Source: JBAZQS01 sp041645075
GTDB lineage: Bacteria > Patescibacteriota > Patescibacteriia > 2-01-FULL-39-33
Assembly (NCBI GenBank): GCA_041645075.1
Contig: JBAZQS010000031.1
Location: 1 to 10,095 of the forward strand
DNA length: 10,095 nucleotides
Direction of reading: 5' to 3'
Shown here: piece after piece, positions 6,082 to 10,095 of the stretch
Numbering within the stretch: position 1 is the stretch's first letter
Layout: each line of letters begins with the position of its first letter
Program-made: the position numbers and the translations under genes
The notes under the pieces: model-generated
The model's database searches: none
What the model saw: only the letters and a program-made list of their open reading frames with translations
Told to the model about the DNA's origin: nothing

Positions 6082-6624
6082 TTATCTTTCCCCTGACCGC
6101 CTATTAAATAATTTATTGGCAAAGCCCTTTTTTGTTCTTGCGCCCCGGCCGCCTTCTTTGGCGGATTTTTCGCCTCTGCCTTCTTTGCCGGCAGATTGTA
6201 TTTCGTCTGGGTCGCTGATTTTTACGATGTCTTCGGCGGTTTTTTTCTTCTTTTCCTCCACTATCTTTTTAACTTCTTGAGCATCGGTCGGAACCTTCTC
6301 GGCCAAAATTAAATTTATATGAGAAGTTCTTTTTCTAATCGGAGTCGCGCGGCCAAAGGCCCTGGGCATCCATCTATCTAAGGTCGGACCGCCGTCTACC
6401 TTAATTTCTTTAATGAATAAATTATCCTTTTTTAATTTATAATTTTCTTCGGCGTTGGCCACGGCGGAATTGATTAATTTTATCAAAATCAAAGCCGCGG
6501 CCTTATTGGTGAATTTCAATCTGGTTAAGGCCTCTGATGAATCCAGTCCCCTGATCAAATCAGCGACTAACCGGATTTTTCGCGGCGAGGTTCGGATAAA
6601 TTTTGCTTTGGCTTTGGTTTCCAT
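6082..6624 (-). CDS. rplV: 50S ribosomal protein L22 with long charged C-terminal extension (uL22)
   Basis: Large-subunit protein whose beta-hairpin lines the exit tunnel. The conserved domain covers residues 1-110: FIRTSPRKIRLVADLIRG (9-26), NSAVANAEENYKL (52-64), KEIKVDGGPTLDRWMPRAFG (72-91) and RATPIRKRTSHINLILAE (92-109), the last two being the tunnel hairpin and the closing strand. Most bacterial L22 proteins end soon after this. Here about 70 more residues follow (111-180): a lysine- and glutamate-rich stretch, a glycine-rich region around 145-162, then a basic end (KKGFANKLFNRRSGER). The extension is in frame with no break and its function is unknown; it may reach the ribosome surface near the tunnel exit. 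S19 lies 14 bases upstream. Confidence 0.98.
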   Translation of the reverse strand: METKAKAKFIRTSPRKIRLVADLIRGLDSSEALTRLKFTNKAAALILIKLINSAVANAEENYKLKKDNLFIKEIKVDGGPTLDRWMPRAFGRATPIRKRTSHINLILAEKVPTDAQEVKKIVEEKKKKTAEDIVKISDPDEIQSAGKEGRGEKSAKEGGRGARTKKGFANKLFNRRSGER

Positions 6625-6638
6625 ATGACAATATTATT

Positions 6639-6929
6639 TTATGGCTTAACCCCCTGCTCAATCGCTTTCTGGATTTTACCGCCATGCCTGACAAATTTAC
6701 GCGTCGGCGCGAACTCGCCTAATTTATGGCCAACCATATTTTCAATCACAAAAACCGGAAGGTGGTCCTTGCCATTATGAACGCCAAAAGTAAATCCTAC
6801 CATTTCCGGCGTAATGGTGCAATCTCTTGACCAGGTCTTAATAATGGTCTTCTCGCCCCTTTTAACCTTGGCCAATTTGGCTAATAATCTTTCATCCACA
6901 TAAGGACCTTTTTTTAAACTTCTTGACAT
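6639..6929 (-). CDS. rpsS: 30S ribosomal protein S19 (uS19)
   Basis: Small-subunit head protein that pairs with S13 and contacts 5S-side elements of the 50S subunit through bridge B1. It has 96 residues, the usual length. Diagnostic stretches: MSRSLKKGPYVDERLL (1-16), IKTWSRDCTITPEMVGFTFG (30-49), VHNGKDHLPVFVIENMVGHK (50-69) and LGEFAPTRKFVRHGGK (70-85). It stands between L2 and L22 with gaps of 13 and 14 bases. The ATG is preceded by ATAT without Shine-Dalgarno. Confidence 0.99.
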   Translation of the reverse strand: MSRSLKKGPYVDERLLAKLAKVKRGEKTIIKTWSRDCTITPEMVGFTFGVHNGKDHLPVFVIENMVGHKLGEFAPTRKFVRHGGKIQKAIEQGVKP

Positions 6930-6942
6930 ATATTTTTATCAA

Positions 6943-7791
6943 TTAACTTTTCTTATTTTTATTTTTCTTCCTCTGTAAAATAAATCTATCTGATTTCTTG
7001 CCTCTTTTTCTGGTTTTAACGCCCAAAGCCGGCTTGCCCCAGGGCGTTTTCGGATGCTTCAAGCCAATCGGATTCTTGCCCTCGCCGCCGCCATGAGGGT
7101 GGTCAACCGGGTTCATGGCTTTGCCGCGAACCGTCGGTCTGATGCCCCGATGCCTCATCCGTCCCGCCTTGCCCCAGCGAATATTTTTATAGTCCTCATT
7201 GCTGACGGCGCCGATAGTGGCTTGGCATTTTTCCGCCACCAATCTAATCTCGCCGGAAGGCATTTTTAATTGGGCCCGGCCGTTATCAATACCCATAAGA
7301 TAAGCGCTGTTGCCGGCGCTTCGGGCAATTTTACCGCCCTGGCCCGGTTCTAACTCAATATTATAAACAAACATGCCCGGCGGTATGACTTCAAGGGGCA
7401 GGCAATTGCCGACCTTAAGCTCGATTAATTTATTTGAGCTCATAACCATATCGCCAACTTTCAGCTCGCGGGGGGCAATCATATATCTTTTCTCGCCATC
7501 AGCATAATAAAGCAGGGCGATTCTGGCATTTCGATTCGGATCATATTCAATGTGTTCAACCTTGGCCGGAATATCGTATTTATCTCGCCTGTAATCAATG
7601 AGTCGGATTTTTTTTCTGGCGCCGCCGCCCCGATGCCTTACCGTAATTCTCCCATAAGAATTTCGGCCGGCCATATTTTTAGCCGAAACAATCAGACCCT
7701 TTTCCGGCTTGGTTTTGGTAATATCATGACTCGCCAAGACCGAAGTATGGCGTCTGGCCGAAGTGGTTGGTTTGTAATATTTAATTGCCAT
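6943..7791 (-). CDS. rplB: 50S ribosomal protein L2 (uL2)
   Basis: One of the most conserved large-subunit proteins; it supports subunit association and the peptidyl transferase centre. It has 282 residues, the usual length. In order: MAIKYYKPTTSARRH (1-15), the N-terminal RNA-binding part with GRITVRHRGGGARKKIRLID (47-66), the OB-fold and SH3-like domains through YNIELEPGQGGKIARSAGN (143-161), and the C-terminal signature GIRPTVRGKAMNPVDHPHGG (216-235). The histidine corresponding to E. coli His229 lies in HPHGGG (231-236), so the functionally important site is intact. It follows a 67-base gap that can fold into a long hairpin ending 7 bases before the ATG. No Shine-Dalgarno is found next to the start. 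Confidence 0.99.
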   Translation of the reverse strand: MAIKYYKPTTSARRHTSVLASHDITKTKPEKGLIVSAKNMAGRNSYGRITVRHRGGGARKKIRLIDYRRDKYDIPAKVEHIEYDPNRNARIALLYYADGEKRYMIAPRELKVGDMVMSSNKLIELKVGNCLPLEVIPPGMFVYNIELEPGQGGKIARSAGNSAYLMGIDNGRAQLKMPSGEIRLVAEKCQATIGAVSNEDYKNIRWGKAGRMRHRGIRPTVRGKAMNPVDHPHGGGEGKNPIGLKHPKTPWGKPALGVKTRKRGKKSDRFILQRKKNKNKKS

Positions 7792-7798
7792 ATGTATT

Positions 7799-7857
7799 GG
7801 CTTATGGCATATGGCTTATAGCAAATTCTTTTTCCTATTAGCCATATGCTATTAGCC
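7799..7857. repeat. Heptad repeats arranged as a long hairpin between L23 and L2
   Basis: GCATATGGCT (7807-7816) and AGCCATATGC (7840-7849) are perfect inverted repeats. The stem continues inward with four pairs (ATAG 7818-7821 with CTAT 7835-7838) after one mismatch, and outward with AT/AT (7804-7805 with 7851-7852) and GGCT/AGCC (7799-7802 with 7854-7857), leaving a 13-base loop (7822-7834). Each arm is itself made of 7-base units: GGCTTAT, GGCATAT, GGCTTAT from 7799, and CTATTAG, CCATATG, CTATTAG from 7835. It lies between the L23 stop and the L2 start with no U-tract on the minus strand, so it is not a standard terminator. Confidence 0.75.
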
Positions 7858-7858
7858 G

Positions 7859-8362
7859 TTATGCCCCTTCATGAATCTTAATAATTTTGCCGGCGGGTAA
7901 AATAACCACGGCTTTTTTTGTGTCTTTGGTTCGGCCAATCGACCGGCCGTAACGCACCGCCCGGCCTGAATTTCTGATTATATTGACTTTAATCGGCTTA
8001 ACGCCATAACGGCTTTCCACCGCTTGCGCGACCTGGATTTTATTAGCCCTTAAGGCCACCGCAAAAACATATTGATTAAACTGGCCCAAATTAGTCGCCT
8101 TTTCCGTGATTAACGGCCTGATTAAAATACCGCTGATATTCTTTTTTTTGCTTAATGGAGTTCTTTTTTCTATTTTCTTTTCTTCTGATTTCTTTTCTTC
8201 TGGCTCGGCTTTTTTTTCTGCTATAGCTGTCTTTTCTTTCTTTTGGACTTTTTCGGCCTTTAATTCTTTGGCTTTTTCAATAACCTTATCAATCTTAGCC
8301 GATTCTTTGGTTTCCGCCTGGCTCTCTTTGGTTCCTTTTTTAAATCTATTGAAAATGCTCAT
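7859..8362 (-). CDS. rplW: 50S ribosomal protein L23 with long charged N-terminal extension (uL23)
   Basis: Large-subunit protein at the polypeptide exit tunnel, docking site for trigger factor and SRP in other bacteria. The conserved domain starts near residue 76 and reads ISGILIRPLITEKATNL, then FNQYVFAVALRANKIQVAQA (95-114), VESRYGVKPIKVNIIRNSG (115-133) and a basic loop RAVRYGRSIGRTKDTKKAVV (134-153). The total is 167 residues against about 95-100 for standard L23. The first ~75 residues are a low-complexity lysine- and glutamate-rich stretch after MSIFNRFKKG, likely helical or disordered. The reading frame is open throughout, and the domain needs an upstream start; no ATG near residue 76 is present, so the long form is the better call. 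L4 ends 7 bases upstream. Confidence 0.97.
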   Translation of the reverse strand: MSIFNRFKKGTKESQAETKESAKIDKVIEKAKELKAEKVQKKEKTAIAEKKAEPEEKKSEEKKIEKRTPLSKKKNISGILIRPLITEKATNLGQFNQYVFAVALRANKIQVAQAVESRYGVKPIKVNIIRNSGRAVRYGRSIGRTKDTKKAVVILPAGKIIKIHEGA

Positions 8363-8369
8363 ATATAAT

Positions 8370-8390
8370 TTAATTTTTAATTTTTAATTT
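8370..8390. repeat. Three exact TTAATTT heptads forming the 3' end of L4
   Basis: TTAATTT occurs three times head to tail at 8370, 8377 and 8384 on the plus strand. On the minus strand these 21 bases are the final codons of L4: K, L, K, I, K, N and TAA. The unit and codon phase match those at the end of S5 (1000-1020). Confidence 0.75.
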
Positions 8391-9047
8391 TTTTTCTTTT
8401 ATTTTCTGATAATGCTTGTCAATTATATCCAATGCCTTTTCCGAAGTTAAAATCGTATCGTACTTTAAAATATCAAGGCAATTCAAGCTATCGGCCAAAA
8501 TTGTATTTATATTCTTCAAGTTTAAGGCCGCTCGGATCATTTTACGGTCATTGCTATCCAAAATCAATAAAAATTTTTTGCTATTTTTTAAATCATTAAT
8601 TTTATTTTTTAGATCTTTAAGCCAGTTATTAATTTCTTTGGTCTTGCCTTGGTTTAAGGATAATTTATCAAAAACCGCCAATAAATTATTGTTGACCTTG
8701 TCTGATAAGCACATGGCCAGGGCTAATTGTTTTTGTTTTTTGTTTACTCTCTGGGAAAAATTTCGGTCCGAGGTTGGGCCAAAAACCACGCCGCCGCCTT
8801 TCCATTGGGGCGAACGAATTGAGCCCTGCCTGGCTCGGCCCGTGCCTTTTTGCCGCCAGGGCTTTTTGCCGCCGCCGCGAACTTCGCCGCGATTTTTGGT
8901 ATCGGCTAAAACCGGACGGGCATTGGCCTGTTGGGCGATGATAACCTGATGGATTACTTCGGGCTTGATTTTCACGCCAAAAATTCTGGAACTGACTTCC
9001 TTTTCTTTTATTTTTTCTCCCGCTAAATTGTAGATTGGCAATTTCAT
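8370..9047 (-). CDS. rplD: 50S ribosomal protein L4 (uL4)
   Basis: Large-subunit protein whose extended loop lines the exit tunnel; in Escherichia coli it represses its own S10 operon. It has 225 residues, near the usual 205. The start MKLPIYNLAGEKIKEKEV (1-18) is followed by the loop signature: RPVLADTKNRGEVRGGGKKP (44-63), WRQKGTGRARQGSIRSPQWK (64-83) and GGGVVFGPTSDRNF (84-97). The globular part continues with KKQKQLALAMCLSDKV (103-118). Its last six residues (KLKIKN) and stop are three TTAATTT heptads (8370-8390), parallel to the end of S5. L3 lies 19 bases upstream. Whether L4 regulates the leader upstream of L3 is not shown; no Escherichia coli-like S10 leader is recognisable. Confidence 0.99.
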   Translation of the reverse strand: MKLPIYNLAGEKIKEKEVSSRIFGVKIKPEVIHQVIIAQQANARPVLADTKNRGEVRGGGKKPWRQKGTGRARQGSIRSPQWKGGGVVFGPTSDRNFSQRVNKKQKQLALAMCLSDKVNNNLLAVFDKLSLNQGKTKEINNWLKDLKNKINDLKNSKKFLLILDSNDRKMIRAALNLKNINTILADSLNCLDILKYDTILTSEKALDIIDKHYQKIKEKKLKIKN

Positions 9048-9066
9048 AATTTATAATAAGAAATTG

Positions 9067-9756
9067 TTACCTTGTTATTACTTCACTTGTTTCCTGTTTT
9101 TCAGTTTTGGCTTCCGGCTTTTTTTCTTCTTTAACTCTTAATTCACCAGGTCCGTAAATCAACAGCAGACCATTTCTGGCGCCCGGCACCGCGCCCTTGA
9201 TATATAAAATATTTTTTTCCGCATTTATATCCACAATTTCTAAACCGCTAATAGTTACTTGTTCGTCGCCCATATGGCCCGGCATTCTTACGCCCTTAAA
9301 AACCCGCTGCACGCCGCCCGCACCGATTGAGCCGCCCATTCTTAATTGGTCTTTGTGGCCATGAGAAGCGGGACTGCCGTGAAAACCATGTCTTTTTACC
9401 ACGCCCTGAAAGCCCTTGCCCTTGGAAGTGCCGGTAACCTTTACCTTATCGCCGTTGGCAAATATTTCCACGCCCATTTTATCGCCTCTTTTCAAGGATT
9501 CCACCTCTTTGGCCTCAACTCTAAACTCTCTCATGGTTTTTACTTGCTCAATATCTTTAAGGTGGCCCGCTTGCGGTTTTTTAATGTTTTTTGGTTTGCC
9601 AAAGCCAACCTGAACCGCGCTATAGCCGTCTTTTTCCTTATTTTTTATCTGGGTAATTACATTCTGTTCAACTAATACGGCCGTAACCGGAATAACATTG
9701 CCGTCTGCCTTAAAAATCTGGGTCATTTCTAATTTTTTGCCTAAAATAAATTTCAT
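9067..9756 (-). CDS. rplC: 50S ribosomal protein L3 (uL3)
   Basis: Early-assembly large-subunit protein that reaches into the peptidyl transferase centre. It has 229 residues, slightly longer than the usual ~210. The start MKFILGKKLEMTQIF (1-15) matches the family, as does VEQNVITQIKNKEKDGYSAV (29-48). The signature loop is GTSKGKGFQGVVKRHGFHG (109-127), GSPASHGHKDQLRMGGSIG (127-145), RVFKGVRMPGHMGDEQVTI (151-169). The C-terminus has AVPGARNGLLLI (189-200), then a polar tail from about 207 (EEKKPEAKTEKQETSEV), not conserved. In E. coli the site of glutamine methylation lies in AGQMG; here the matching residue is histidine (PGHMG), as in many bacteria. It is the first gene of the run. The ATG is preceded by AAAT, and a terminator-like hairpin ends about 15 bases before it. 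Confidence 0.99.
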   Translation of the reverse strand: MKFILGKKLEMTQIFKADGNVIPVTAVLVEQNVITQIKNKEKDGYSAVQVGFGKPKNIKKPQAGHLKDIEQVKTMREFRVEAKEVESLKRGDKMGVEIFANGDKVKVTGTSKGKGFQGVVKRHGFHGSPASHGHKDQLRMGGSIGAGGVQRVFKGVRMPGHMGDEQVTISGLEIVDINAEKNILYIKGAVPGARNGLLLIYGPGELRVKEEKKPEAKTEKQETSEVITR

Positions 9757-9770
9757 ATTTATAAAATTGA

Positions 9771-9804
9771 AAACAAAAAATCTGGTTAATATTTAAAAAC
9801 CAGA
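9771..9804 (-). terminator. Terminator-like hairpin in the L3 leader (possible attenuator)
   Basis: On the minus strand TCTGGTT (9804-9798) pairs perfectly with AACCAGA (9787-9781) around a 10-base A/T loop, followed at once by six T, a G and more T (9780-9770). Two G-U pairs could extend the stem base. This is the form of an intrinsic terminator, but it lies just before the L3 ATG and points into the operon, so it would stop leader transcripts. The stem has only three G-C pairs and is moderately weak. Confidence 0.5.
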
Positions 9805-9968
9805 CCTAATTCTTGCTCTTAAGTGAGAATGAAGTTCTAATTTTTAAATTTTTCCTTTATCAATCTTAATAACCGATGGAGGTTTTCCCCTTTATTTCCC
9901 ATTTATGCCCGGGATCTTTCTCCATTTTTTATTAGATTGTAATGAGATAATTGCAAAACTATTTTCTC

Positions 9969-10092
9969 TAAATTTGTCCTTTTTGGCTGCGACTGCGTCG
10001 GGCTGGCGCAAAATGACTTTCACCGTAGCTACTGCTACGGCTCAAGTCATTTTGCTGGCCCTCCTTGTCTCGCTCAAAAAGTCCTAAATTTA
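9969..10092. repeat. Large imperfect palindromic element upstream of L3
   Basis: The two halves fold back on each other over about 124 bases. From outside in: TAAATTT (9969-9975) with AAATTTA (10086-10092); CTTTTTG (9979-9985) with CAAAAAG (10075-10081); GCGA (9989-9992) with TCGC (10070-10073); GGGCT (10000-10004) with GGCCC (10057-10061, one G-T); AAAATGACTT (10010-10019) with AAGTCATTTT (10044-10053); and CCGTAGC (10023-10029) with GCTACGG (10034-10040) around a TACT loop. It is more GC-rich than its surroundings, which suggests a mobile or repetitive palindromic element, but no transposase or terminal duplication is visible. Confidence 0.7.
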
Positions 10093-10095
10093 TAG

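Larger units (their letters stand above)
9757..10095. other. Gene-free upstream (leader) region of the ribosomal protein operon
   Basis: No reading frame here resembles a known protein; in particular no S10 (rpsJ) or EF-Tu coding sequence is present in the 339 bases before L3. From left to right it holds the L3 start spacer, a terminator-like hairpin (9771-9804), about 160 bases of unassigned AT-rich sequence, and a large imperfect palindrome (9969-10092). The operon promoter is expected here or further right, but I find no convincing match to the -35 and -10 consensus. Confidence 0.7.

Noticed and set aside
9929..9956. Possible promoter for the operon on the minus strand (TTGCAA, 16 bases, TAATAA)
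   Set aside because: Both hexamers are poor matches to the sigma70-type consensus and such matches are common in AT-rich sequence. Kept only as a place to look for a transcription start.
9905..10087. A 60-codon plus-strand reading frame at the right end
   Set aside because: It runs through the palindrome, resembles no protein family I know, and has no supporting start context; the open frame is best explained by chance.
1..10095. CRISPR array, tRNA, rRNA, insertion sequence or phage genes
   Set aside because: No direct repeats with spacers, no tRNA-like cloverleaf, and no transposase or integrase coding sequence were seen; apart from spacers and the right end the window is filled with ribosomal protein genes and secY.

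Overview
The window is one dense ribosomal-protein gene cluster, the fused S10-spc operon, read entirely on the minus strand from right to left. In transcription order it holds L3, L4, L23, L2, S19, L22, S3, L16, L29, S17, L14, L24, L5, S14, S8, L6, L18, S5, L15 and the first 170 codons of SecY, which runs off the left edge. Gaps between genes are 3 to 67 bases, with no overlaps and no sign of an internal promoter or a gene on the plus strand. All of the 19 complete genes appear intact.

The organism is most likely a member of the Candidate Phyla Radiation (Patescibacteria), probably a Parcubacteria-like lineage. Pointers are: L30 (rpmD) is missing from its invariant place between S5 and L15 (only 6 bases lie there), and L30 loss is a known CPR trait; almost no gene has a Shine-Dalgarno sequence; L23 carries a long charged N-terminal extension and L22 a long charged C-terminal one; and the spacers are strongly AT-rich. 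The stops are 17 TAA and 2 TAG with no TGA, and no in-frame TGA occurs, so a TGA-as-glycine code is not supported. The phylum call is inference; no tree was made.

Region by region: 9757-10095 is a gene-free upstream region with a large imperfect palindrome (9969-10092) and, just before L3, a terminator-like hairpin with a U-tract (9771-9804) that may be an attenuator. S10 (rpsJ), which usually precedes L3, is not there. 4720-9756 is the S10-type half (L3 to L29), 529-4671 the spc-type half (S17 to L15), and 1-511 is SecY. Together the genes supply proteins of both ribosomal subunits plus the membrane channel for co-translational secretion.

The least expected feature is in the gaps and gene ends. 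Several hold short tandem arrays with an exact 7-base period: TTAAC-plus-two-bases units before S14 and before S17, TTGGTTA/TTGTATC units before L6, TTAATTT units that encode the last codons and stop of both S5 and L4, and heptads arranged as a long hairpin before L2. They look like a family of heptameric short tandem repeats placed at gene boundaries.
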